From an uncultured Bacteroidota bacterium (GTDB lineage: Bacteria; Bacteroidota; Bacteroidia; Bacteroidales; UBA12077): a stretch of DNA of 32,968 nucleotides. How positions within the stretch are numbered: position 1 is the first letter of the stretch; every line of letters starts with the position of its first letter. The translations under genes were made by a program, and so were the position numbers. Location: positions 1 to 32,968 of the forward strand of contig CAJXLK010000043.1 of assembly GCA_913055635.1 (NCBI GenBank), in the 5' to 3' direction. Positions 15,273 to 23,863 of the stretch are shown here, piece after piece. A model generated the notes under the pieces. It saw only the letters and a program-made list of their open reading frames with translations, was not told where the DNA came from and made no database searches.

Positions 15273-15911
15273 CTATTGAACCTTTTTGGTCGAATACTGC
15301 TTGACATAATAAGCCACCTTTTCCAGAGAGGTGGTCATGTCGTAATTCTCAATGATGATGTCCGAGGATACATTCACCGGTACAGAAGTATAATTGAGGA
15401 TGCCTTTGATGCCGGCCACCACCATCGCCTCGGCCACCTTGGAGGCATGTTCAGGAGGTACAGTAAGAATTCCAAGCGATATATTCTTTTCAGAGATGAT
15501 CTGCTGCAAATCATTCATCGAATAGCACTTCACCCCGGAAATAACCCGGTTAACCTTCTCGGGGTCTGTATCAAAAGCAGCCACTATTTGCAATTTGGAG
15601 CGTTTCCCCTTAAAAAAAGCCGTAATGGCGCGTCCAAGATTTCCAATTCCGACCACAGCCGCATTCAACCCTTGTTCGGAATCAAGGATCTCTCCAATCA
15701 ACTCCACCAGGGCCCTTACATCATAGCCTTTTTTCAGGGTGGTGGAATACCCGATCAGCATCAGGTCGCGGCGCACCTGGACGGCGGTGATGTTGTGCAG
15801 ATTGGCCAGTTCATGGGAATAGATGTACTCCTTACCCCGGTCCAGGCAATTCAGCAACGTGCGCCTGTAAACACTTAATCTTTCAATGGTCTTTTCCGGT
15901 AGACTTTTCAT
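15273..15911 (-). CDS. rex: Redox-sensing transcriptional repressor Rex
   Basis: Rex is a dimeric repressor that leaves DNA when NADH rises relative to NAD+. The 212-residue protein has an N-terminal winged helix (KTIERLSVYRRTLLNCLDRG, SHELANLHNITAVQVRRDLM, LIGYSTTLKKGYDV) and a Rossmann NAD(H)-binding domain (NAAVVGIGNLGRAITAF, AFDTDPEKVNR, GILTVPPEHASKVAEAMVVA, ILNYTSVPVNV). Length and motif order match the family. Its start overlaps the stop of the receiver-kinase gene by 4 bp (ATGA), so it is the last gene of the hydrogenase operon. A near-consensus Rex site lies in the promoter region of that operon (23864-23881), implying NADH-controlled autoregulation of the NAD-linked hydrogenase. Confidence 0.96.
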   Translation of the reverse strand: MKSLPEKTIERLSVYRRTLLNCLDRGKEYIYSHELANLHNITAVQVRRDLMLIGYSTTLKKGYDVRALVELIGEILDSEQGLNAAVVGIGNLGRAITAFFKGKRSKLQIVAAFDTDPEKVNRVISGVKCYSMNDLQQIISEKNISLGILTVPPEHASKVAEAMVVAGIKGILNYTSVPVNVSSDIIIENYDMTTSLEKVAYYVKQYSTKKVQ

Positions 15912-17062
15912 GATGATGTCGTTTCTGCGTTATACTCTTCTTTGGTGGGCAAGAAAACGGTAAAGGTACTGCCTTTTTCAGGTTCACTCTTCACCTGTAT
16001 GTCTCCCCCGTATAGGTCAATTACTTGTTTGACAATGGATAGGCCCAAACCGCTTCCGGTGATATTTTTGGTTTTTTCATTCTTGATGCGAACAAACTCT
16101 TTAAATAAACGGGCTGTCTCTTCCTGGTTCATTCCAATGCCGGTATCGCTCACCCGGATGCGCGCCCCTTCGCGAGTCCCTTCAAGGTGAATATCCACCC
16201 GGCCCCCTTCATAGTTGTATTTGACAGCATTGGAGACCAGGTTGTTCATGACAATCTCCATGTCATTGGGATCGCTATAAAGGCTAACCGGCTGGTCGGG
16301 TTCATGAAAACGTATATCCAATTCCTTTTGTATGGCATAGGGATTGACCGATTCAATGGCGCTTCGGGCAATATCCGCCAGATTCACCTGCTCATACTGT
16401 TTGTCTTTCTCGTCAGACTGGATCTTGGTTAAATCCAACAAATCCATGATCAGGGTCCGCATCCCCTTAATGCGTTGCAAAGAACGCTCTACAACCTGTT
16501 GATAATCCGATAATTGCTCCCCGGCCTGCCGCTCCTGCATCATCCGCAAATACCCTTCTACCGCATTCAACGGCGATTTTAACTCGTGAGAAAGGACCGA
16601 AAGAAACTGAAACCGCACCTCTTTGCCTTCCTTATTCAGCCGCTTGGTCATCGAGCGAAGGAAAATGTTCTTGGTTACATTCTCCATGGCCGATTTCAAC
16701 TCCTGAGGGGTGAAAGGTTTGGGAATAAAATCATAGGCCCCCTGATCAGTGGCCTTGACAGCCAGCTCCAGGGATGCATACGAGGTGATGATCATGACAA
16801 TGATATCGCGGTTGTTTTTGTTGATGTAATCCAGCACCTCGGTTCCCTGGATACCGGGAAGTTTGTTGTCAAGCAACACGATATCCGGGGGGCTTTGCTT
16901 GATGAAATCCAGGGCTTCTTCCCCGGTAAAAGATTCATAAACCTGAAAGCCCCGGTCTTCATCCATAAAAGGATAACTGACGGTAAAATTTTTTAAAATC
17001 CGCTTTACCCCTGAACAAATACCAGGTTCATCATCCACCACAAGTACATTGAGGTTTTTCAT
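15908..17062 (-). CDS. Receiver-histidine kinase hybrid (REC-HisKA-HATPase)
   Basis: The 384-residue cytoplasmic protein has an N-terminal receiver domain (NVLVVDDEPGICSGVKRIL, phospho-acceptor Asp in DIVLLDNKLPG, VMIITSYAS, FIPKPFTPQEL), then HisKA (LSVLSHELKSPLNAVEGY) and a full HATPase domain (MNNLVSNAVKYN, VSDTGIGMNQEE, GSGLGLSIVKQVIDLYGG). It has no DNA-binding domain. It starts 5 nt after the lone receiver gene and overlaps rex by 4 bp, so it is part of the hydrogenase operon. It is probably a relay component that receives phosphate from the hydrogenase-domain kinase or senses it through the receiver domain; the direction of flow is inference. Confidence 0.92.
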   Translation of the reverse strand: MKNLNVLVVDDEPGICSGVKRILKNFTVSYPFMDEDRGFQVYESFTGEEALDFIKQSPPDIVLLDNKLPGIQGTEVLDYINKNNRDIIVMIITSYASLELAVKATDQGAYDFIPKPFTPQELKSAMENVTKNIFLRSMTKRLNKEGKEVRFQFLSVLSHELKSPLNAVEGYLRMMQERQAGEQLSDYQQVVERSLQRIKGMRTLIMDLLDLTKIQSDEKDKQYEQVNLADIARSAIESVNPYAIQKELDIRFHEPDQPVSLYSDPNDMEIVMNNLVSNAVKYNYEGGRVDIHLEGTREGARIRVSDTGIGMNQEETARLFKEFVRIKNEKTKNITGSGLGLSIVKQVIDLYGGDIQVKSEPEKGSTFTVFLPTKEEYNAETTSS

Positions 17063-17067
17063 AGGGC

Positions 17068-17460
17068 TTACCTGTTCAATAACTTATTAATCTCTTTTAC
17101 CATCTGCTCTTTGCGAATGCCTTTCTCGAGGTACAGATCAGCCTTGATCCATTTTTGCTCCTGCTCGCTGTTCAAACTGAAAGAGACCCCGGTTTCAGAT
17201 GCAACAGCCGTGGCAATGATGATGGGAACATCCGGATATTGCCGGCGGGTTTTATAACTGAGGATGAACCCACTGTCTTCGGTTTCCATCATCAAATCGT
17301 ATATGGCCAGATCCGGCCTGGTGGATTGCAAAACCTCCTCGGCTTGCTTTTGACTTTCAGCGGTAACTACCCTGAAACCCGATTGTTCAAGGTAAAAACG
17401 CATCTGGAACAAGTAATCCACATCGTCGTCGGTCAGCAAAATGGTCGTTGTCTCGCTCAT
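17068..17460 (-). CDS. Single-domain response regulator (REC only)
   Basis: The 130-residue protein consists of one receiver domain: acidic pocket TDDDVDYLFQM, phospho-acceptor Asp in LAIYDLMMETEDSG, the Thr switch in IIIATAVASETG and the Lys in LYLEKGIRKEQM. All key residues are present. There is no output domain. It begins 5 nt downstream of the hydrogenase-domain kinase (17466-19469) and ends 5 nt before the receiver-kinase gene, so it likely passes phosphate between these two. Confidence 0.92.
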   Translation of the reverse strand: MSETTTILLTDDDVDYLFQMRFYLEQSGFRVVTAESQKQAEEVLQSTRPDLAIYDLMMETEDSGFILSYKTRRQYPDVPIIIATAVASETGVSFSLNSEQEQKWIKADLYLEKGIRKEQMVKEINKLLNR

Positions 17461-17465
17461 AAATA

Positions 17466-19469
17466 TTATTTTTCGGGTTGATTGGGTATGGATATGGTAA
17501 ATTTAGTCCCCGTCGGGCCTTTATTGGGATCATCATTTGAATCGAGGGATATTTTGCCCTGATGCATCTTGACAATGCCATAGGCCGTGGCCAGGCCTAA
17601 ACCCGTGCCTTTGCCTATGCCCTTGGTCGTATAAAAAGGCTCAAATATCTTATCCTGGTCCTCCTGTTTGATGCCCTTTCCGGTATCGGCAATGGTGAAT
17701 ACCACGTTCCCGTTTTCCTCCCTGATTCGGATATCGAGGGTACCCCCCTCGGGCATGGCATCGATGCCATTTTTGATCAGGTTGGTGAAGATCTGGGTCA
17801 GTTGTTCCTGGTCAAGATAGGCCTTGCCCTGGCTAAGGCCATCGGCATCAATGTTGACTGTGATGTTTTCGGGTACAATCAGGGCATCGAAACTCTGCTC
17901 CACCAGTTTCACCGGGTCGACCTCACTACGGGTCACCTGATTCTTGCGGGCAAAGTTAAGCAATCCCCCCACAATTTTTTTACAGCGGTTGGTTTGTTCC
18001 ACAATCAATTTCAGATCGCCGTGCAAGTCGGAATCTTTGGGGACCTCCTCCAGCAAGATGTTGGCATACATGATCACCACCCCCAGGGGATTATTCAGCT
18101 CATGGGCGATGCCTGCCGACAACTGACCCATGCTGGCCATTTTTTCGGTCTGCTTCAGGGTTTCCTGCATTGAAACCAACTTCTCATTGGAAACAGCCAA
18201 CTCTTTGACCGAATTGTGTAATTTTTCGATGGTATAAGGCAGGCACATCTCGTTTTCAGCCAATCCTTTCACAATGGCAATGGCGTGCTCTTCACAGGTA
18301 TCATAACCACAAGCTCCGCAATTCAGGTGGTCTTTGGGTTCATATTTGCCCATTGAGCGCAAGACTTTATCAATCTCTTCCCGGGAAGGCGATGAGATGC
18401 GTTTATCATTGGACTGAAAATCAACACTCAGGTCCAGGTCCTGATAGGCTTCAATATTTTTCTTCCAGGCGGCCTTATCAAAGTTTTCGATTTTATGTTG
18501 TACATAGTTATGCACCAAAACCCGGCGGCTGTATTGACGTCGTTGCTTTTTGGAGGTACCCGGGCCCATGATGCATCCCTCACAGCAGAGCAACTCCAGA
18601 TGCCGGGAGTTGATCTGGCCCCGCTCAAATTCCTTGATGGCTTCCTGAAAATCGTTCCTTCCTTCGGCCACAATGATGCTTCCATCAAAGACATCGTCCT
18701 TGATGCCGGCCGTTTGAAGCAACCCACGGCTCACCGGGAAGATGGCCCCTCTCCCACTCACCGGCGGATCAAAAGGGGTGGGCTCCACCTGATCGGAACG
18801 CACTTGCTGTTGTTCAAACATCTCGCGCAGCTCCATGAAGGTGATCATTTCATCCACCTCGTCGCTCTCGGCCTTTTTGGCAATGCAGGGACCGATAAAA
18901 ACCAGGTTGATGTGGGAACCATATTTCTTCTTCATCACCCGGCTCATAGCAACCATAGGAGAGGCAACAGGGGCCAGATTTTCGACCAGGTTGGGGTGAT
19001 ATTGCGCCACATAAGCAGCGATAGCGGGACAGTCAGAAGAGATGAACCGCCTGTCTCCGTTTTGCCGGATGAGTTCGTTGTATCGTTTGGCCACCAGATC
19101 GGCCCCGAAGGATACTTCTGATACCACGTCAAATCCAAGGCCCCGGATCATACCAACGAACAGCTGATGGTTGGGTATATCGGAAAATTCGGCCGGGAAG
19201 CTGGGGGCCACAATGGCCACGTTTTTGCGCTCACGCTGCTCCAACATCTGATAAACCGCCCCTTTGGTGTCCAAATAGACCTTGGCCCCCTGGCTGCATA
19301 CCTTGATACAGTTGCCACAGGCCACACAGCGGTCTTTGATCACCTCGGCCTGGCCATTGACAATCTTAATGGCTTTGGCCGGGCACTCCCGGACACAGGT
19401 ATAACACACCCGGCACTTGTTGCGGATGGTATAGATCAGGTCCCTTTCCTTGTTCGATCGTCTTTCCAT
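17466..19469 (-). CDS. [FeFe]-hydrogenase-like domain histidine kinase (H2/redox sensor kinase)
   Basis: The 667-residue protein joins iron-sulfur sensing to a kinase. Two [4Fe-4S] ferredoxin motifs come first (Cys19/22/25/29 and Cys48/51/54/58). A hydrogenase large-subunit domain (about 80-330) carries Cys147 in SSDCPA (L1), Cys195 and Lys198 in GPCIAKKAE (L2), and Cys295 and Cys299 in CCEGCIMGPG (L3). All four H-cluster-type ligands are present, but the catalytic L1 cysteine is Asp146. A further four-Cys cluster follows (CGACGYDTC, then Cys409). The C-terminal part is HisKA (GIAHELNNPLG, His456) and HATPase (TNLIKNGIDAMPEGG, IADTGKGI, GTGLGLATAYG). It resembles the sensory (HydS/HsfB-like) hydrogenase relatives found with NAD-linked hydrogenases. 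It is followed at 5 nt by a receiver gene. Confidence 0.93.
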   Translation of the reverse strand: MERRSNKERDLIYTIRNKCRVCYTCVRECPAKAIKIVNGQAEVIKDRCVACGNCIKVCSQGAKVYLDTKGAVYQMLEQRERKNVAIVAPSFPAEFSDIPNHQLFVGMIRGLGFDVVSEVSFGADLVAKRYNELIRQNGDRRFISSDCPAIAAYVAQYHPNLVENLAPVASPMVAMSRVMKKKYGSHINLVFIGPCIAKKAESDEVDEMITFMELREMFEQQQVRSDQVEPTPFDPPVSGRGAIFPVSRGLLQTAGIKDDVFDGSIIVAEGRNDFQEAIKEFERGQINSRHLELLCCEGCIMGPGTSKKQRRQYSRRVLVHNYVQHKIENFDKAAWKKNIEAYQDLDLSVDFQSNDKRISSPSREEIDKVLRSMGKYEPKDHLNCGACGYDTCEEHAIAIVKGLAENEMCLPYTIEKLHNSVKELAVSNEKLVSMQETLKQTEKMASMGQLSAGIAHELNNPLGVVIMYANILLEEVPKDSDLHGDLKLIVEQTNRCKKIVGGLLNFARKNQVTRSEVDPVKLVEQSFDALIVPENITVNIDADGLSQGKAYLDQEQLTQIFTNLIKNGIDAMPEGGTLDIRIREENGNVVFTIADTGKGIKQEDQDKIFEPFYTTKGIGKGTGLGLATAYGIVKMHQGKISLDSNDDPNKGPTGTKFTISIPNQPEK

Positions 19470-19503
19470 GGTTCATGCGCTTGTGAGTGTTCCCGCTTTT
19501 TTT

Positions 19504-19565
19504 GACCCCGCTTAGCGGGGTCCGCTAAGCGGGGATGTATTTGTTCCGACCCCGCTAAGCGGGGG
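19504..19565. repeat. Cluster of CCCCGCT-AGCGGGG palindromes between hydA and the sensor kinase
   Basis: CCCCGCTTAGCGGGG at 19506-19520 is followed at once by TCCGCTAAGCGGGG (19521-19534), and another palindrome CCCCGCTAAGCGGGG lies at 19550-19564. These are the same units as at 15155-15246. Inside the operon they could form mRNA hairpins that set differing levels of hydrogenase and sensor. Confidence 0.75.
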
Positions 19566-19577
19566 TGTAAATTTCAA

Positions 19578-21302
19578 TCAAAGCAACACATCCCGCGGGG
19601 TGAAGCGGGTATGTAAAATTCTCCGGGCTTGTTCGCCATTCGATTCACCCAGGTAACGGCGGTAGAATTCCACCACCTCTTGGCTGTGATGGACAAACCG
19701 GGTAGCCAGATGGTCATCATTCTGATGAATGGCTTTCATGCGGCTGCGCAGGGTTTTGGGAGCGCTGTAAAACGGATGTCCCCCGCCATTTATACAACCT
19801 CCCGGGCATGCCATCACTTCCAGGTAATGATAAAGGCTTTTATCCTCCTGGAGATCGGCCATGATCTCGCGGACTTTTTCCAGGGGGCTCATCGCCGCCA
19901 GGCTCAGGTTATGTTCGCCCAATCTGATATGGGTTGATTTGGTGTTTTTGGTGCCCCTCATCCTGCTAATTTTGGGATTCCGCAGGTCTTTTCCACTAAT
20001 CTGATGGTGGAGGGTACGCAAGACGGCTTCCGTGGTTCCGCCCAGAGCTGCAGTAAGCCTGGCAGCGGAAGCGTCCCGGTGAAAGGGGGCATCGGCCTCG
20101 AGGGGCTCGATGGCATGCATATCGACCCCGAACAACTTGATCAGCCGGGCCAACTCGCGGGTGGTCATCACCGCATCGATATCAGAGATGCCCCGTTGGG
20201 TCATCTCCTGGCGCTGGGCTTCAAATTTCTTGGCCGGACAGGGGACAACAGCCACCGAGAAAATATCATTCTGGCCCCGATCGCTGCTTTCCAGGCAAAA
20301 CTGTTTGATGATGCTGCCGGCAATTTGCTCGGGCGACTTAACCGTAGACAAATGGGGCAACAAATCGGGATAAGCCTGCTCCATCTCCTTGACCCAGGCC
20401 GGGCAGGCACTGGTGATCATCGGCAGATGCTCTGTCTTGTCGAGGCGATCGGCCAGTTCAGCTGCTTCCTCCATCACAAAAAGCTCAGCAGCGAAGGTGC
20501 CATCATAGACCTGGTCAAAGCCAATCTTTTTCAAAGCACTGTTGATCAGACCACTTAGATCTTTCCCGGGTTTCAGCCCAAATTCCTCGGCCAGGGAAAC
20601 CACCACCGAGGGGGAATAATGCACCACGGTGGTCACATCCTGGCGGCTCACAGCCTGCTGAATGGCCTCCAGGTAGGATTTATCGTGCAAAGCACCGGTA
20701 GGGCATACCATGATGCACTGGCCGCACTGGATGCAGTTGGAAAAATTCAGGTCCTTAGCCATTGCTGCTTTCACGGCTGTTGTATTGCCGCGACCGGTAA
20801 AATCAAGGGTGGATACGGCCTCGGTCTCCTCGCAAACCCGCACACAGCGGCTGCACAACACACATTTGGAAGGGTCGTAAACAATGCCCGGACTCGAGAG
20901 GTCGAGATTGGAGCTGTTCTTGCGCCCCGATATGCGCCGCTCACGAATATTGAGCTCCTCGGCCAGCCGCTGTAGTTCACAATGGCCATTGCGTGCACAA
21001 TACAGACAGTCATCCGGATGATTGCTGAGCAGCAGCTCGACAATCATCTTGCGGGCCTCTATCACCCGCGGCGAATGGGTGTGTATCTTCATCCACTCCT
21101 CCACCGGATAGGAACAGGCAGGCACCAACCGGTCCATGCCCTCGACCTCTACCACACATAAACGACAGGCACCGGTGGGGGTAAAATCCTCCAGCCGGCA
21201 CAGGGTAGGTATCTGAATGCCGTGTTCGCGGAGCGCCTCCAGGATGGTTTCGCCTTTGCGGGCCCCGATGGTATGGTTGTTCACTTCTATCTCGATCTGC
21301 AT
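19578..21302 (-). CDS. hydA: NAD-linked [FeFe] hydrogenase catalytic subunit HydA with Cys-to-Ala change in L1
   Basis: The 574-residue protein has the domain order of a group A multimeric [FeFe] hydrogenase. First is a [2Fe-2S] domain (Cys35, Cys46, Cys49, Cys63), then a His-Cys [4Fe-4S] cluster (HPDDCLYCARNGHCELQ), then two [4Fe-4S] clusters (CVLCSRCVRVC and CIQCGQCIMVC), and the H-cluster domain from about 225. The H-cluster motifs are TSACPAW (Ala299, Cys300), PCPAKKFE (Cys355, Lys358) and EVMACPGGCINGGG (Cys499, Cys503). All four cluster ligands and the proton-path residues Glu279, Glu282, Arg286 and Ser319 are present, but the normal TSCCP cysteine at 299 is Ala. The codon is GCC, so a single-base error cannot explain it. 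In the HydABC complex this subunit would reduce protons or oxidise H2; turnover may be low. Confidence 0.95.
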   Translation of the reverse strand: MQIEIEVNNHTIGARKGETILEALREHGIQIPTLCRLEDFTPTGACRLCVVEVEGMDRLVPACSYPVEEWMKIHTHSPRVIEARKMIVELLLSNHPDDCLYCARNGHCELQRLAEELNIRERRISGRKNSSNLDLSSPGIVYDPSKCVLCSRCVRVCEETEAVSTLDFTGRGNTTAVKAAMAKDLNFSNCIQCGQCIMVCPTGALHDKSYLEAIQQAVSRQDVTTVVHYSPSVVVSLAEEFGLKPGKDLSGLINSALKKIGFDQVYDGTFAAELFVMEEAAELADRLDKTEHLPMITSACPAWVKEMEQAYPDLLPHLSTVKSPEQIAGSIIKQFCLESSDRGQNDIFSVAVVPCPAKKFEAQRQEMTQRGISDIDAVMTTRELARLIKLFGVDMHAIEPLEADAPFHRDASAARLTAALGGTTEAVLRTLHHQISGKDLRNPKISRMRGTKNTKSTHIRLGEHNLSLAAMSPLEKVREIMADLQEDKSLYHYLEVMACPGGCINGGGHPFYSAPKTLRSRMKAIHQNDDHLATRFVHHSQEVVEFYRRYLGESNGEQARRILHTRFTPRDVLL

Positions 21303-21360
21303 GGTTTTGCTTTATGGTGATGAACCCGGCCAACCGGACGGACCGGCCCCCGGGCGTATG

Positions 21361-23313
21361 CTATTTGCTGATGACCGCGCCGAATTTGCAAACATCATAA
21401 CATATCCCACAACTGATGCATTTCTCCTGAACAATAAAATGGGCATGCTTGGCACTGCCCACAATGGCACCAGTAGGACATTTTTCGGCACAAATGGTGC
21501 AGCCGGTACAAAGGTCCACATCAATATAAAAGGTTCGTAGCTTTTGACACACCCCTGCCCGGCATTTGCGTTCAAAGATGTGCTCCTCGTATTCCTGCCG
21601 GAACCACCGGATGCTGGAGAGCACAGGATTAGCGGCTCTTTGGCCCAACCCGCAGAGGGAAGTATCATGCACGACCTGGGCCAGTTTTTCCAGGTTGATC
21701 ACCCCTTTGAAACGCTGCAAGGTGGCACGGCTATCCTCTTGGTGGGGTTGCTGGGTGATGTTGTCGAGGATTTCATACATCCTGCGGATGCCTTCACGGC
21801 AGGGTATGCATTTTCCGCAACTCTCCTGCTGAAGAAAATACATGTAATACTTGACCGTGTCCAGGATGCAGGTATGTTCATCCATGACCACCAGCCCCCC
21901 GGACCCCAGGGCACCTCCCAGCTCGCTGATTTCCTCATAGTCGATGCGGGTATCCAGGTGGTTGTAGGTGAGCATACCCCCGGCCGGCCCCCCGACAAGC
22001 ACTCCCTTAATCTGCTGATTATCGGGTATACCCCCGCCAATCTTATAGACCACCTCACGCAAGGGCAGCCCCATGGGAACTTCCACTAGACCTGACCGTT
22101 CAATTTTCCCGGCCAGGGAAAATATCTTGGTGCCGGCGCTTTTCTCCGTGCCGATCCGGCTATACCAACCCGGGCCATGCTGAAGGATCACCGGCACATT
22201 CAACAGGGTCTCCACATTGTTGACCACGGTAGGATGCCCCAAAAATCCGCGGCGGGAAGGATAAGGCGGCTTGGGCCTGGGCATCCCGCGTTTGCCCTCG
22301 AGGCTGGCAATCAAGGCCGTCTCCTCGCCACAAACATAAGCTCCGGCCCCCTGATGAAGCTGGAGGTTAAGGTTAAACCCGCTTTCATAGATGTCATGGC
22401 CCAGGATGCCATAGGATTTGGCCTGTTCAATGGCTCCCTGCAAGCGGCTGCAGGCCAACTCGTACTCACCTTCCACAAAAATATAGGCCTTCTGGGCCCC
22501 CACGGCATAGGCCGATATGGCCACCGATTCAATCACACTATGGGGGTCGCTCTCCATGATCATTCGCTCCATAAAAGCCCCGGGGTCGCTCTCCCCGGCA
22601 TTGCAAACCAAATAACGCTGTTCGGCCGATGAACTCAGGGTATTCTTCCACTTTTTGCCGGTGGGGTAACCTTCTCCGCCCCGTCCCCTCAAGCCACTGG
22701 AATCAATCATATCGCAGACCTCTTCCGGGGTATAATTGCGTATGGCTTTCAGGAAATTATGATACCCCCCGTGGGCAATATATTCTTCGATCGAATCGGG
22801 ATCAATCACCCCACAATTGCCCAGGATCACACGTTGCTGCCCCTCAAAAAAAGGGAGTTCATCAATGCACGGGACATTTTCCCAGGGTTCATGGAGGTCG
22901 TTGGGATGCTGACAGAGGACATGCTCCGGGGGAACAAAATTATTAAAGACGGCATCCAGGATGTCATTGACTTTTTCCGGGGAAACCTGCCTGAAGGTCA
23001 GCCGGGTTTTGCCGGGCAGCTGAACGTCCATCAGCGGCTCTTCGGTCCCCAGGCCCAGGGATCCATTGGCTATCAGGGTGGCTTCAATGTCGCGTTCGCT
23101 CAGGTATTTCTCAATGGCCTGTCGGGTTTCACGGGAACCGGCAATCATCCCGGCAGTGGTACTGGAAAGGGCTATGACCGGATGCTTCACCTTATGGCGG
23201 CGAAGCCGGTCAAGGGCTTCCTTGGACTGGCTGGCGGGTGAACGATTGGAAGCATCGCTGAGCAGTTCAATCAACTCCTGTTGCAGGCCTTTTTGGGCAT
23301 CTTGTTCCTCCAT
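21361..23313 (-). CDS. hydB: NAD-linked hydrogenase flavoprotein subunit HydB (NuoF-like)
   Basis: This subunit would exchange electrons between NAD(H) and the hydrogenase through FMN and iron-sulfur clusters. The 650-residue protein has an N-terminal thioredoxin-like domain (about 1-125), then the NuoF core with the FMN/NADH motifs GLRGRGGEGYPTGKKW and GAGAYVCGEETALIASLEG, and a [4Fe-4S] site (ESCGKCIPCREG, plus Cys554). Two C-terminal ferredoxin clusters follow (CTGCTICAEKC at 602-612 and CISCGICYDVC at 632-642). The length and order match HydB of trimeric hydrogenases. The odd feature is the N-terminal domain, where the four [2Fe-2S] cysteines are missing: IALSSTTAGMIAGS and ANGSLGLGTEEP occupy the usual cysteine positions. 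It lies 21 nt after hydC and 58 nt before hydA. Confidence 0.95.
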   Translation of the reverse strand: MEEQDAQKGLQQELIELLSDASNRSPASQSKEALDRLRRHKVKHPVIALSSTTAGMIAGSRETRQAIEKYLSERDIEATLIANGSLGLGTEEPLMDVQLPGKTRLTFRQVSPEKVNDILDAVFNNFVPPEHVLCQHPNDLHEPWENVPCIDELPFFEGQQRVILGNCGVIDPDSIEEYIAHGGYHNFLKAIRNYTPEEVCDMIDSSGLRGRGGEGYPTGKKWKNTLSSSAEQRYLVCNAGESDPGAFMERMIMESDPHSVIESVAISAYAVGAQKAYIFVEGEYELACSRLQGAIEQAKSYGILGHDIYESGFNLNLQLHQGAGAYVCGEETALIASLEGKRGMPRPKPPYPSRRGFLGHPTVVNNVETLLNVPVILQHGPGWYSRIGTEKSAGTKIFSLAGKIERSGLVEVPMGLPLREVVYKIGGGIPDNQQIKGVLVGGPAGGMLTYNHLDTRIDYEEISELGGALGSGGLVVMDEHTCILDTVKYYMYFLQQESCGKCIPCREGIRRMYEILDNITQQPHQEDSRATLQRFKGVINLEKLAQVVHDTSLCGLGQRAANPVLSSIRWFRQEYEEHIFERKCRAGVCQKLRTFYIDVDLCTGCTICAEKCPTGAIVGSAKHAHFIVQEKCISCGICYDVCKFGAVISK

Positions 23314-23334
23314 GAATGGCGCTTAAATTTTGTT

Positions 23335-23796
23335 CTATGGCTGGGTTTCCAAATAAGAAGCCAGGATTTCCTCCAACCGGTCATCCGTAACCTGGGTAAA
23401 GTAAGTGTCATTGACGGCCATCACGGGTCCCAGCCCGCAGGCACCCATACAGGAAACCACCTCAAAGCTGAACTGGCCGTTTGAAGAAGTCTGGCCCGGG
23501 TCTACATTCAATGTTTCGCTCACCTTCTTAATCAAATCACCAGCCCGATGTATCTGACAGCTGGTTCCACGGCACAAACGAATGTGATAGCGGCCCAGGG
23601 GATAAAAACGGAACCGGTTGTAAAAAGTGGCCAGGCTATAAATTTTACTGGCCGGCAAACTCAGATAGCGGCCCACCTGTTTGACCGCCTCTTCCGTTAG
23701 GTACCCCTGTTCACGTTGAATATCCTGTAAAATGGGAATTAAATTTTCCCGTTCTACAAATGGGTAGCGTTCCAATATCCGGGCAATCTGTTCCAT
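23335..23796 (-). CDS. hydC: NAD-linked hydrogenase [2Fe-2S] subunit HydC (NuoE-like)
   Basis: The 153-residue protein is the small thioredoxin-fold [2Fe-2S] subunit. Its N-terminal helical part (LIPILQDIQREQGYLTEEAV, then LPASKIYSLATFYNRFRFYP) is followed by the ligand pairs Cys-x4-Cys in LCRGTSCQIHRA and Cys-x3-Cys in VSCMGACGLGPVM. The length matches NuoE/HydC. It is the first gene of the minus-strand hydrogenase operon and faces the divergent ferredoxin-sensor-phosphatase operon across 245 bp containing a putative Rex operator. Confidence 0.95.
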   Translation of the reverse strand: MEQIARILERYPFVERENLIPILQDIQREQGYLTEEAVKQVGRYLSLPASKIYSLATFYNRFRFYPLGRYHIRLCRGTSCQIHRAGDLIKKVSETLNVDPGQTSSNGQFSFEVVSCMGACGLGPVMAVNDTYFTQVTDDRLEEILASYLETQP

Positions 23797-23845
23797 GGTT
23801 GCGCTGATTAGATGAGGCTCAACCCTTTGGTAAAAAGGGCCAGGA

Positions 23846-23853
23846 CAAAAATA
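23846..23853 (-). promoter_or_regulatory. Predicted -7 box of the hydCBA operon promoter
   Basis: On the minus strand this reads TATTTTTG, an exact TAnnTTTG. A good -33 TTG at 20-nt spacing is not present. The Rex-like site at 23864-23881 lies in the region between -7 and -33, where bound repressor would block polymerase. Confidence 0.4.
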
Positions 23854-23863
23854 ATAAATTATA

